From Emergomyces orientalis (taxonomy: Eukaryota > Ascomycota > Eurotiomycetes > Onygenales > Ajellomycetaceae), in contig MOWL01000024.1 of assembly GCA_002110485.1 (NCBI GenBank), positions 620,001 to 684,000 of the forward strand: a DNA stretch of 64,000 nucleotides, in the 5' to 3' direction. Positions 12,459-22,081 of the stretch are shown here, in pieces. The position numbers were made by a program, and so were the translations under genes. Position 1 is the first letter of the stretch, and each line of letters opens with the position of its first letter. Below the pieces are notes generated by a model that saw nothing but the letters and a program-made list of their open reading frames with translations, ran no database searches and was not told the DNA's origin.

Positions 12459-13277
12459 GACGAAACGCCGCATGTGACGATGGTGGTTGATGGGATGTGT
12501 ATGGTGGCCCAGGACATACAGGAGGAAGGGCGGGGGGATACACTTTTTTCTCTAGCCTTTTTTATTATGACTTCTGATGAAACCAATTGTCCCGATCGGG
12601 ATGAGGAGGCTATGTAGCTTCCCTAGATCATGTTTTATTTTTATTTCTTTTGGAATACGTATGCAGGAAATCTTATGAGTTGGAATAAGTATAGAAATGC
12701 ATACTTCTCCTTGTTCCGTTTGCTCTTCCCCTTCTCCTTTATATACCTCACTACGCAACTTGGAATCGCTGGGTTAGTAAAGCTTCGTAAATATCGACCA
12801 TTCGTCCTGTCTTTAGTTCCTCTTGAGCTCAATGCGTTAAGATTCATTCGAATCGTACGCAATAGGGGATATTCAACCTGTCCTGTTTTCCTTGAATTTA
12901 CTTGAATTTTTTCATATATTCGGCAATGTATAATAAAAATCCTTGTGAAAGAGAGAAGAATAAATGTTTTTTGTTCCCAGTTAATAGGAAATCCATATTC
13001 CACCCAGCAAAAGAGGACCGAAAAAAAAAATAAAAAAAGGTAATACTAAATCAGCCCAAGCAGCTCTGGACTATACAAACGAGATACAATAAAACAAGCC
13101 AATCGTTTATCTATCATTTCAAACCTCCAATCAACCAGTGCACGAAGGTGAGCAAAGCATGAAAAGGAGAGAAAAAGGAAACATCAGTCTCCCCCCTTTC
13201 CCTCCGTCATTCCCAACCCAAAAGCTCATAACACACCCACAACTCACCAGCTAAACAGCTTATATATAGCTAATATC
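12459..13277. other. intergenic region between convergent genes
   Basis: No gene recognised. AT-rich 3' flanks of the UFD1-domain gene (+) and YIP1 (-), with A runs near 13020-13040. Confidence 0.5.
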
Positions 13278-14423
13278 TCACACACCCGTCGCTTTCGCAA
13301 CCAATGACACACCCCCCCTAGACGAGAAAATCCCCATAATCCCAAAAACAACATAAAACAAGGCAAGCGGATACGCGACCAAAAATCTCATGCCGCGCAT
13401 CCTCGCCACCGCGCAAAACATGCCCGAGCTGCTATAGGTACACCACCCCACGGCAGCTGTCGTCAACAGGTATCCGAACAGCGTGTCCATGGGTATTAGG
13501 ATGCCGACGCCACTCGTCAGCACAAGGGGAAGGAAACAGTATCCAAGCACGCTGGCGGAGCGGGGAAACGTGAGGGTTGAGGAGAAGTGGCCTACGTCGC
13601 CCGGGACAGTGGAGGAGCCGGTTGAGCTAGTCGGTTTGTGGTGGTGTGGGTGGTAGCCGGTGGTGGCGGAGACGGGGTCGACGAGGGAAGGTGTTTCCGG
13701 GGCGGCGGAGATAGGGTCTATGAGCGAGGGGGACATGAGGCTGAGGATGAAGTGGAGGGCGAAGGTGCCGAAGACGGCGACGCCGTATATGTAGCCGTAG
13801 AAGACTTTGCCAGAGAGGAGGAGGAAGGTGCCGTAGAGGATTATGTAGAGGAGGGCGCCGTAGAGGTCGCTGTCGTCCATGAGGTGTTGGTCGATGCGGG
13901 CGAAGGGGTTCAGGACGGTTAGGGTCTAGATATCTTGTGTTAGCTGTCTGTATCTGTATGGTTATATATTTCGTATTGGAGTGAGGGCTATCCATAACCA
14001 ATCCCCCTTCAAATAGAAAAATCCTCTCACCTTCGTCCGAATATGATCAAAATTAACACCCAATTCCTCCAACAACGGTGGCTCACCCTCATATCCCTCC
14101 GTGCCAAACGCCGCCAACCACCCGGTCCTCAATCCACCCTGCTCCCCCATCCGCCCACTCACGCCCGCCGACGAAGCCCCAAACGCCGCAGCTCCGTACC
14201 CACCGGCCCCCCCCGCCCCTCCCCCGCCAACAGGGAACCCGGAGGAGGCGCCGGGCGGCACACCGTAGCCGCCATATGTGGCCTGTGAGGGCGTCGTGTG
14301 TCCAGAAACTGATGTATAAGAGGTAGGGTAGAATTGGAGGTTCTGTGCGGATTGTTGTTGTTGCTGGGCGGCGCCGCCGTATGGCTGCTGGTGCTGCTGG
14401 TGCTGGGAGTAGAATTGGGCCAT
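13278..14423 (-). CDS. YIP1: Yip1-family membrane protein of ER-Golgi vesicles
   Basis: Two minus-strand exons, 14423-14031 and 13925-13278, with a 105-bp intron (gtgaga...ctag), give 346 residues. The N-terminus (about 1-100) is rich in Gln, Gly and Ala and probably disordered and cytosolic. After LLEELGVNFDHIRTKTLTVL comes the family signature DSDLYGALLY (about 147-156), then five hydrophobic segments to the C-terminus. Yip1 binds prenylated Rab GTPases and helps form COPII vesicles. The exon junction HIRTK/TLTVLNPF matches the conserved core. A His/Ser/Thr-rich insertion sits between the early hydrophobic segments. Confidence 0.92.
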
Positions 14424-14855
14424 TACGGCCGGGATGGGGGTGGTTTGTGGACAGTGGATGTGTGGAGATTTAGTATGGAAGTTGCGGCGGTACTTAAGGC
14501 TGTTTCGAGAGATGCGCTGTTGGCTTGAAGAGGACAGATATACGTGCTCGGGATGGGTTTTAAATGATGCTAGTAGGTGACAGAGATAGAAGCGATGTAT
14601 AATTGCCAGTGATGGTAGATGTCAGTTGGTGATATGTATAGCTTTGTAGCTGATGTTGTTTCTTCATTGGGCGACGTGGGAACATCTTGTATGCAAATGC
14701 CAAGACCAGGCAGAACTAAGTACAAAATTCCCACAGTTTGACTCCTATAAAACGTTGACATATGTAAGAAATATAAAAAATTAAGATATTTTATCCCCTT
14801 TCTATTATTCTCTTTAATACTGTATCATACATATACATATGTCTGTTCTCTTTTG
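14424..14855. other. intergenic region, YIP1 upstream / SAM50 downstream
   Basis: Both flanking genes are on the minus strand, so this is the YIP1 promoter plus the SAM50 3' flank. No coding sequence recognised. Confidence 0.5.
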
Positions 14856-16704
14856 CTACAGGAAATTAATCCCAATCCCAAACTGCAATCCCTTCCGCCC
14901 TTCCTCCCCCCGCCGCAAGACAAGAGGCAACGAGAAATTCAACTCAAACCTCGCAGCAGGATGCGCATAAACAAGTCCCAACCCAGCAGCCATACTTGGC
15001 AATCCATTGCCCAGCTCCGACACGGTCGCCACCATGCTGTGCCTAACCTCCCCTTGCGTCGAGGGTAGTTGCTTATCCCGCGACTTCAGCGGCAGGAGGC
15101 GGCCTGCGTTTACAAAAGCCTGCAGGCGCAGTGGTTTCTCCGCTCCAACCCGAGGTAAAGGGAATAGAAGGTTCGCGCTGCCTGCCGCGAAGACGTCTCC
15201 CCCTAATGCGTCGGGCCCTTCCCGTGGGCCGATGCCAGCGAGTCTGAACCCGCGCACATCAGTTGGGCCGCCTAGCTGGAAGCGATCGTTGATGCGGGAA
15301 AGTTGCGGTTTCCGAGCTGCATCCAGACCTAGTGGATATAAGATACCAGCACGGAAGCCTGTGGTGAAGCAAATCCCGCTGTCACCTTGCATGCCTGGGA
15401 TGGGAATCGGGAGAGCCCCCTGGGCTTCGACCTCTGACTTCCAGAATGATACATCTCCCTTAAGCGGACCCCATCCAGCCACCTCGTTGAAGGTCCTTGT
15501 GTAAAATCCTCGTGAGGGCAGGAGTGGGTTATCGCGCCTGTCGTTGACCCATGTATGCGAGATACTACTCTTAACGCTATCGCCCGCATCCCCACGAACA
15601 GTTGGTGAGGCATTCGTAGATAAGCCAGTCAGCTGTCTCCAAAACCCATTGTAGCCCAGTTCATGTCTGTGTCCGGCCGCACTTAGCCAACGCAGCTTGG
15701 TCCAGCCTCCCTTGACCACCTCCTCATGACTAGCCCAACTTTTCTCTGTCGAGCTTCCAAGCCCACCGATTTCCCACCGGAAGTCCGGGTTGCTCAGGAT
15801 AGGAGTATCGAACGCGGCTTGATAGGCAGATCTGGTGCGGGTGCCAAGCGAAGCGTTGACATTCAGTGACTCAGCGCCACCAAAGATATTCCGCCACATA
15901 AAATTGGCATAGGCAGATCCCTCTGCATTTCCAAGATCCGTGCCTGTTTTTAGGAAGATGCGGGATTTTTCTTTGACGGAGAGGTAGACCTCGACGTCGG
16001 TGGGAGTTGTGGAAGGGTCGGTTTGGGATGGTTTGTCGAGGAAGACGGAGATGGGGTGTTCGAAGATGTCTAGGACCGGTTAGTTTATATAGCAACGATA
16101 ACGCGCCAGTTCATATGTGTATCATACCAAATCGACTGAGTTTATCCGTGCATATTGAGATTTCCTTTAGAGCTTCCGATAGGGTAAACGGGCGGTGATT
16201 ATTTGCGCTCAAGAGCGAGCTGAGGACATTTTCCAGGAAGCCTCTTCTTGTATTGTTGGCATTGAGGATTTGGACAGATGAGATGGTACATGGTAGAGTA
16301 GAGTTTTGATCGATCTGATATATGTTTCCCATTCAATGAGTTTTGTATACCACAGACATAATTCCATCGGCAATTGGTCCGTTCTATTAATGCGGTAACA
16401 AGAATTCTGGAAAGGAATTTGATTCCAGGGGAGCGGGGCGGAAATAGTAGCAGGAAAGGACGAACCAATTCAGCTAGCCGGGACTGGGCCTTTTGATATA
16501 TAGCATTTATCCTCTCGTTAACAGCCTGCTGCTGTTCCTCCAGGACCTTGGGATCCGCAGACTGTTGCTGAAGCCGCTCGAATATCTACTCGACAATTTT
16601 TACCAAACAGGCATAGTTGGTTAGCAAGCAAAATACACAGACACACAATATAACAGATGTATCTAGATACTCACATTCTCGTCACTCCCGAGCGGTGAAC
16701 CCAT
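14856..16704 (-). CDS. SAM50: Sam50/Tob55, mitochondrial outer-membrane beta-barrel assembly protein
   Basis: Four minus-strand exons, 16704-16675, 16585-16466, 16314-16128 and 16069-14856, give 516 residues, the usual size for filamentous fungi. The first exon encodes only MGSPLGSDEN and ends at gtgagt. Residues about 60-150 form the POTRA domain (SSVQILNANNTRRGFLENV ... TLSEALKEIS ... FDIFEHPISVFLD). The rest is the Omp85 barrel, including the loop-6 signature GGPTDVRGF near residue 385 and a C-terminal strand ending GIGINFL. Sam50 inserts beta-barrel proteins into the outer membrane. All four exons join in phase without stops. A copia retrotransposon begins 91 bp upstream of the start codon, so the promoter or leader may be changed. 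Confidence 0.95.
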
Positions 16705-16789
16705 CGCGGCGCTCTGCAATGCCTGTTTATTATATTAGTTATTTGTGTCTATCCAAGAATTGCTTCTCAGTTTCCCGAAGCGGGAATTT

Positions 16790-16794
16790 GGAAT
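16790..16794. repeat. target-site duplication, left copy (ggaat)
   Basis: Directly precedes the 5' LTR. The same five bases follow the 3' LTR at 21743-21747. Confidence 0.9.
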
Positions 16795-16896
16795 TGTTAG
16801 GTGATACTAGGGCTACCCGGGTCACATGCCCCACACACACATATATATTTTAGCTAGTTAGGTAGTTCAATATGATAGGCTTGATGCACTCTATGA
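16795..16896 (+). repeat. 5' LTR of copia element (102 bp)
   Basis: Starts tgttaggtgatac and ends gcactctatga. By eye it is identical to the 3' LTR. The ends are fixed by the flanking ggaat duplications and by an independent solo copy at 46818-46919. The end is GA rather than the usual CA. Confidence 0.93.
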
Positions 16897-16913
16897 GGTT
16901 ATGAGGCCCTCTG
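16897..16913 (+). other. probable primer-binding site
   Basis: The sequence immediately after the LTR, ggttatgaggccctctg, is close to the complement of the anticodon region of eukaryotic initiator tRNA-Met (ggg-ctcataacc type). Copia elements often prime from an internal, half-tRNA fragment of this tRNA. The position is seen directly; the tRNA pairing is inferred from memory. Confidence 0.6.
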
Positions 16914-16970
16914 TTTAATACGCTGCGTTACTGCTATCTATTTCTCTTATACAGCTAGTTCTTGCCTCTC

Positions 16971-19900
16971 ATGGTGAACTTACGGTCAGGCAACAGTCCT
17001 GATCTTACGAGGGAAAATAAGCCGACTAGGCGAGCGGAACGTACGCCGGAGAATATTGAAAACGAGCCCTTTCCAACCCCCATTACAGCCCGTAAATTGC
17101 CCGCAAGAGCTCCTTCGGAGGGGTCAAGTGCTGATTTCGAAGATCCAATGTCGGATATGTCGGATACGGGCTCAGATCGCGATGAACCCACCCAGGAGGC
17201 TCAGGTTGAGCATGATGACTCCTTGAGCGCTGAGACCCGGGCGAGGTTGGAGATTGCGAGGTTGGAGAATGAAACAGCGCGGATTAAGGCTGGTGCTGGT
17301 GCGGGGGAGCTCGCAGGCGCCAATATGACGGCTTATTTGAAGGCCATTAAGGAGTTTCGACTTACAGTTAAGCTTCTTGAAAAGCCAGTTCTGCTGCTGG
17401 GCTCCATGAACTATCCCATGTGGAGGGATGAGGTTCTTCTCGCGGCGAAGGATTCAGAAACAGATGATATTTTGTTAAATAAGGAGCTGGCCCCGCCTGA
17501 GGGGGTCAGTGAGGACGTTGCGAAGCTCTGGAGGGAGCGGAATAGCTGGCTGCGTAATTATATGTGGTCAGCGATTTCCGCACAGGCTAGAACTCATTTT
17601 ACTATACCGAAGGAGAATCAATTGTCTGCCTATATGCTGTGGTCCATAGTAGAGGAGAACTTCGCTGAACGCCGCGTAGTTCGCCGGTTTCGTCTTTTCA
17701 ATGAGTTCCTGGGTATGACGGCTGAGTCTTGCGGGTCGGATCGTGCGTTTATTGAGCGTCTCTTAGCCGTACGAACTGAATATAAGCGATTAGATTTTTA
17801 TATGCCGGATTCCGTCTTCTTTGATCGATTGCTTGCGGGGATTCACAGTAGATGGGCCAATCTCATACGAAATAGGATGGATGATATTGAAAAGAGTGGT
17901 GAAGATACTCTCCTGGAGGATGATTTTGTGGGTCTATGCCGTGATATTCTGCTTCGATTGCCCTCTGGCGGCAGTTCCTCTTCTTCAAAGAACACAAAGG
18001 CGCCCGTAAATAATGCGAGCAGTATGGATGATGCGGGTGAGAGCCCTGCTCCATCTGCATCAGGCAGGCCAAAATGCTCACATTGCGGGATTGTGGGCCA
18101 TAATGAGGAGAGCTGTTGGAAAAAGCACCCAGAGAAGCGTCCGTCAGGTTATTCTAATGGAAAAAGGCGTGGTGGCACCAAGAAGGATAAGAAGAAGGCC
18201 AATAATGAGGATTCTTCCAAGAGCCCCGATGACGGCTCTGCTCCTGTACACAGTACGGTTGAGAAGGTGTTCCATGCTCGTGAAATCGTCCGTGATGATG
18301 ATATTGCGGATGAGTGGGTTCTGGACTCGGGGTCTGGCGCTCACGCAACACCACGCAAGGAGCTTGTTAAATGCCATTCAATGAGCTCCAATGTTAAATT
18401 GAAAATGGCGGATGGGACCATTGTTCCAGCTGCGGCCGTTGGTACGGTTGAACTGGCGGTTGATGGGGCGGATGTGTGCCTGGAAGGTGTGCGATTTGCC
18501 CCCGAATTAGAAGCAAATATCGTGAGCTTTGGCAAATTAGTCCGCAAGGGCTATACGTTCAAGCAATTGGCATATGGAGAAGCTCACTCGATTATTATGA
18601 CCTCTCCCGATCGAATGGTCAGCTTCACTGCTGTTTTGAATGAGAAAGATATCTATGTCATTGAAAAGCCTCCGCAAATCCGAGATTTGATTCAATTCGC
18701 CATGCCTAATGGTGATTTTCGGCCCGTAAATGCTGTGGATGACTCGCTATTGGCTCTGCCATCAATGAATATAAAACCAGTAGAGCTCACGATGCTGCAA
18801 TGGCATTTGAAGCTGGGTCATCTTAACCACATGGATATAGCGAAGATGGCCGCGGATCCGCGCATGGGGATGAGGATTAAAGGCTCCAAGGCTCTGCCTT
18901 TTTGTAAAACCTGCGTGCAGGCTAAGATGGCTCGTCCTGCTTTTGAGCCCATGATTAGAAAAGTGAAGCCTGCTGCACGATTATTTATTGATCTTGCGGG
19001 CGGTGGGCGTACCTTATTCAATGAGGATGGCGTTCCCACGTATGGGGGGGCTGATTATTGGATGAGTATTACGGACGATGCCACGAGATATCGGTGGGCC
19101 ATTTTAATGGCCACCAAGGGTGAAGCAACCGCGAAACTACGGGATTTTATAACAATGATTGAGACCACTGCGCAGCGATGCGTGGGCTCCTTGCACTGGG
19201 ATGGTGGTGGAGAATTCAAGAGCGATGAATTAAAAGCTTTTTGTAAACAGCGAGGCATTGCCTATGAGACGACTACGCCATATACCCCACAATCAAATGG
19301 TCCAGCGGAACGTGCGAACCGCATAATAATCGAAAGAACTAGGAGCTTGCTATTCGATAGCGGGCAGCCTAGGGACCTATGGGGTGAGGCCATGCAGGCT
19401 GCCGTTATGTTGATCAATATGTCTCCCACCTCTACGAAGCTTTACGGGTGCAAGGAGGGGTCTCCGCTGACCCCCTTTGAAGCATGGATGGGGGTGCAGC
19501 CCACGGCGAATTGGCTGCATAGATGGGGCTGCAAGGTCTACAAGAAGGATCTGCGAGTTACTAATAAGCTTGCGGATAGAACGGATGGGAAAGAATGGAT
19601 CTTTGTGGGTTATCAGGGCCTTCATCAAGTTCGCATATGGGACCCTGATGCACGCAGGTTGGAGATAGCACGAGATGTGGTTTTTGATGAAGCTCTCGTG
19701 GAGGACGTGTCATTCATTAATGCCGCTCTTCCGGCTCCTCATGAGCCAAATAACATACCGGATGAGCTCGATGTTTTGAATCCTGCGGATGGATGGCAGC
19801 ACTGTCTCCTGCGGCGCCTGGCAAGGGAGCGGCCGCACATCATGAAGATGCTTGTCAATGGGGATCTGGAGGAGGCCATTGAGCCTACCTATCTTATAAA

Positions 19901-20066
19901 CAGTGATGTTGATCTCCTTAATGAGTCTGACGAGCATGCTAATGATAATGGTGATGAGCCCGTGCTTGGTACCCTTACGGACCGTCCCACGACCTTAGCG
20001 GAGGCTCGAAGCAATGAGGAAGGAGGTCGATATGTTCAATCAAAAGAAAACATATGTTATTACTGA
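16971..20066 (+). CDS. copia gag-protease-integrase reading frame
   Basis: The first ATG is at 16971; the frame ends at 20066 (1031 residues). Gag has a central segment around LLGSMNYPMWRDEVL and a CCHC zinc knuckle CSHCGIVGHNEESC (coded at about 18075-18116). The protease shows DSGSGAH (about 18330). The pre-integrase HHCC motif follows (WHLKLGHLNH ... CKTC). The integrase core carries FIDLAG, HWDGGGEF and NGPAERAN, which supply the D, D and E of DD35E. The frame runs past a GKEWIFVGY segment to a Thr-Leu-Ala-Glu-Ala that normally begins the link to reverse transcriptase, then is lost to stop at 20066, overlapping the next frame by 53 bp. Confidence 0.9.
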   Translation: MVNLRSGNSPDLTRENKPTRRAERTPENIENEPFPTPITARKLPARAPSEGSSADFEDPMSDMSDTGSDRDEPTQEAQVEHDDSLSAETRARLEIARLENETARIKAGAGAGELAGANMTAYLKAIKEFRLTVKLLEKPVLLLGSMNYPMWRDEVLLAAKDSETDDILLNKELAPPEGVSEDVAKLWRERNSWLRNYMWSAISAQARTHFTIPKENQLSAYMLWSIVEENFAERRVVRRFRLFNEFLGMTAESCGSDRAFIERLLAVRTEYKRLDFYMPDSVFFDRLLAGIHSRWANLIRNRMDDIEKSGEDTLLEDDFVGLCRDILLRLPSGGSSSSSKNTKAPVNNASSMDDAGESPAPSASGRPKCSHCGIVGHNEESCWKKHPEKRPSGYSNGKRRGGTKKDKKKANNEDSSKSPDDGSAPVHSTVEKVFHAREIVRDDDIADEWVLDSGSGAHATPRKELVKCHSMSSNVKLKMADGTIVPAAAVGTVELAVDGADVCLEGVRFAPELEANIVSFGKLVRKGYTFKQLAYGEAHSIIMTSPDRMVSFTAVLNEKDIYVIEKPPQIRDLIQFAMPNGDFRPVNAVDDSLLALPSMNIKPVELTMLQWHLKLGHLNHMDIAKMAADPRMGMRIKGSKALPFCKTCVQAKMARPAFEPMIRKVKPAARLFIDLAGGGRTLFNEDGVPTYGGADYWMSITDDATRYRWAILMATKGEATAKLRDFITMIETTAQRCVGSLHWDGGGEFKSDELKAFCKQRGIAYETTTPYTPQSNGPAERANRIIIERTRSLLFDSGQPRDLWGEAMQAAVMLINMSPTSTKLYGCKEGSPLTPFEAWMGVQPTANWLHRWGCKVYKKDLRVTNKLADRTDGKEWIFVGYQGLHQVRIWDPDARRLEIARDVVFDEALVEDVSFINAALPAPHEPNNIPDELDVLNPADGWQHCLLRRLARERPHIMKMLVNGDLEEAIEPTYLINSDVDLLNESDEHANDNGDEPVLGTLTDRPTTLAEARSNEEGGRYVQSKENICYY

Positions 20067-21540
20067 GCGGTCCCCGGATATGGATGTTCTTACGGGTAAA
20101 TGGGTATATGACCGCAAATTAAATAATAAGGGAGAAACCATCCGCTTTCGCGCACGATGGGTGGTTCGCGGATTCCTTCAGCAGCGAGGAGTCCATTATA
20201 CGAAGTCTTACGCTGCCGTTGTCTCTGGTCCTACAACCAGAAGCCTATTCGCGATCTCTACGGCTAGGGGATGGAAATCGAAGGCAATTGATTACGTGTC
20301 TGCATTCCTTAATGGCGTGCTGCCACAGGAAGAAATGATCTATATGCAGCTCCCGACGGGCATAAAACATGGCAGGGGCAATCTAGTTGGCCTGGTTCGC
20401 CAGAGCCTGTATGGGCTGAAGCAAGCTGCGAGGACGTGGTATTTTCTTGCCACTGAGCATCTCACTTCGATTGGTTTCCGCATATCACCGTATGACGGCG
20501 GATTCCTATATCACCCCATCCGTAAGGTGTATTTGACGCTGCACGTTGATGACTGCCGCGTTACGGGGCCCAATGAGCATGATATTGACTGGGTTCTCGA
20601 TGAGATTGCGAAGCGTTTTGACACCAAAAGAATCGACGATGATAAGCCATACTTAGGTATGGAAATTGCGGGCCGTAATGGTGATTTACTGGTCACGCAA
20701 ACACGCTATATTGATGAGATCCTTGATGATTTTGGCATGACTGCAATCAATCCGGCACCAACCCCCATGAATGCTGGCACAAAGCTCCAGTTCTCGCCGG
20801 ATGAGGATAAGGGCCTTGATGATGATTTTACGGCTACGCGATATCGTCAAGGGCTTGGGTCTCTTCAATATCTGGTTACAAGCACCAGACCGGATATAAT
20901 GTTCGCGGTAAATTATTTATCGCGATTCAATTCTCGCCCAAATAAGGAGTGCTGGGCTGCTTTGAAGCATGTTCTCCGCTATATGAAGAAGACTAGGACT
21001 ACGGGCATTCTGTATAAGAGGAATATAGGGGACGAAGGGCTGGCTCCCATGGCCTACGCGGATTCAGATTGGGCGGGTGCAGACCCCCAATATAAATCGA
21101 CTACGGGCTATATTATAATGATCAATGGAGCTCCCGTATCATGGCGTTCGCAGCGGCAGATCTCTACGGCGAAGTCCACAACTGAAGCTGAGTATATTGC
21201 TGCTAGCGAAGCTGCGTGCGAGCTGATTTGGCTTAAAGATATGCTGCATGATGCGGGACTGCTTGAGAATGCGGATGGCTATGTTCTTTCCAATAATCTG
21301 CATATTGATAATAAAGGTGCCATTGATCTAGCTAACGGCGAGTCTTTAACTAAGCGCTCGAGGCATATTGAAGTCCGCTACCATATATTACGCGATCTAG
21401 TGGCTAAAAAGGAGCTCCTTCTTCGGCACGTCAGCTCAACGGAGAATAAGGCGGATGGTTTTACGAAGGCGCTGCCTAGGCCCGCATTCAATGCTTTTGT
21501 GGCTAATCTTGGCTTGATTGGTTCGGGGGGATCTGCTTAA
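20014..21540 (+). CDS. copia reverse transcriptase-RNase H reading frame
   Basis: About 508 residues in the +1 frame relative to the upstream frame. Reverse transcriptase blocks are visible: KWVYDRKLN, RARWVVRGF, DYVSAFLNG, RQSLYGLKQA and the catalytic LHVDD (the usual YVDD with His in the first place). RNase H shows YADSDWAG, STTGYI and STTEAEYIAASEA. The conserved lead-in to this domain normally continues from the integrase frame. Here the spacer between the conserved Glu-Ala and MRKEVDMF is about 8-9 residues shorter than in typical copia proteins, which fits a small frame-changing deletion. A programmed +1 shift is a less likely alternative. Confidence 0.9.
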   Translation: MRKEVDMFNQKKTYVITERSPDMDVLTGKWVYDRKLNNKGETIRFRARWVVRGFLQQRGVHYTKSYAAVVSGPTTRSLFAISTARGWKSKAIDYVSAFLNGVLPQEEMIYMQLPTGIKHGRGNLVGLVRQSLYGLKQAARTWYFLATEHLTSIGFRISPYDGGFLYHPIRKVYLTLHVDDCRVTGPNEHDIDWVLDEIAKRFDTKRIDDDKPYLGMEIAGRNGDLLVTQTRYIDEILDDFGMTAINPAPTPMNAGTKLQFSPDEDKGLDDDFTATRYRQGLGSLQYLVTSTRPDIMFAVNYLSRFNSRPNKECWAALKHVLRYMKKTRTTGILYKRNIGDEGLAPMAYADSDWAGADPQYKSTTGYIIMINGAPVSWRSQRQISTAKSTTEAEYIAASEAACELIWLKDMLHDAGLLENADGYVLSNNLHIDNKGAIDLANGESLTKRSRHIEVRYHILRDLVAKKELLLRHVSSTENKADGFTKALPRPAFNAFVANLGLIGSGGSA

Positions 21541-21631
21541 TGGATTTAACTAAAAGTTTTGTACTTAGCTGCTATTTTGATTTTTGATGCCTATGGCGTG
21601 GCCTGTGTGCGTGCTCCTGGGGCGCCCTAGC

Positions 21632-21640
21632 ATGGGGGGG
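21632..21640 (+). other. probable polypurine tract
   Basis: atggggggg lies directly against the 3' LTR, where plus-strand DNA synthesis of LTR retrotransposons is primed. Confidence 0.6.
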
Positions 21641-21742
21641 TGTTAGGTGATACTAGGGCTACCCGGGTCACATGCCCCACACACACATATATATTTTAGC
21701 TAGTTAGGTAGTTCAATATGATAGGCTTGATGCACTCTATGA
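21641..21742 (+). repeat. 3' LTR of copia element (102 bp)
   Basis: By eye, base-for-base identical to 16795-16896. It is followed by the ggaat duplication. Confidence 0.93.
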
Positions 21743-21747
21743 GGAAT
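21743..21747. repeat. target-site duplication, right copy (ggaat)
   Basis: Matches 16790-16794 and marks the insertion junction. Confidence 0.9.
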
Positions 21748-22081
21748 ACCGGAAGAATATATCACGTGACAAATTTATATGGTAACATCTCGTATGGTAA
21801 CGTACTGTCACGGATGATGGTGTCATTATTTTCGGGCAACACAACTGCGACTTCAAGGTCAGCTTCAACTTCTTCATCTTCAGCTTCGTCTTCATCTTTC
21901 TTCTACTGCAACGTTTCACATTCCAGCGCTGACTCTGCTTATTACACTCTCGTCCTACGTCCCTTGAGCTAGGCCCTTTGGAACTGACTACTCTCATTTG
22001 CGCCGACGAGAACACCTCTTACTTGTCCCTATCCAGCGTCTCACTTTATTCTCTTGAGCAGGAGCGCCTGTTGATGGTGAG

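Larger units (their letters stand above)
16795..21742 (+). mobile_element. Ty1/copia-type LTR retrotransposon, complete length
   Basis: A 4948-bp element bounded by two identical 102-bp LTRs and a 5-bp target duplication (ggaat). The internal order is primer-binding site, gag with a zinc knuckle, aspartic protease (DSGS), integrase, reverse transcriptase, RNase H. Integrase before reverse transcriptase is the copia (Pseudoviridae-type) order. Identical LTRs imply recent insertion or recent gene conversion. The pol frame is interrupted between integrase and reverse transcriptase near 20010. The element sits in the SAM50-UBC6 intergenic region, which would be only about 425 bp long without it. 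Confidence 0.95.

Noticed and set aside
13627..14001. Long minus-strand frame overlapping YIP1 (Arg/Pro/His-rich)
   Set aside because: It is in another frame of the YIP1 gene; its composition is an artefact of the GC-rich coding strand.
16795..16892. LTR end at ...TTGATGCA, giving the usual TG...CA ends
   Set aside because: It would leave unequal flanking bases at both the full element and the solo LTR; only the TATGA end gives perfect 5-bp duplications at both.
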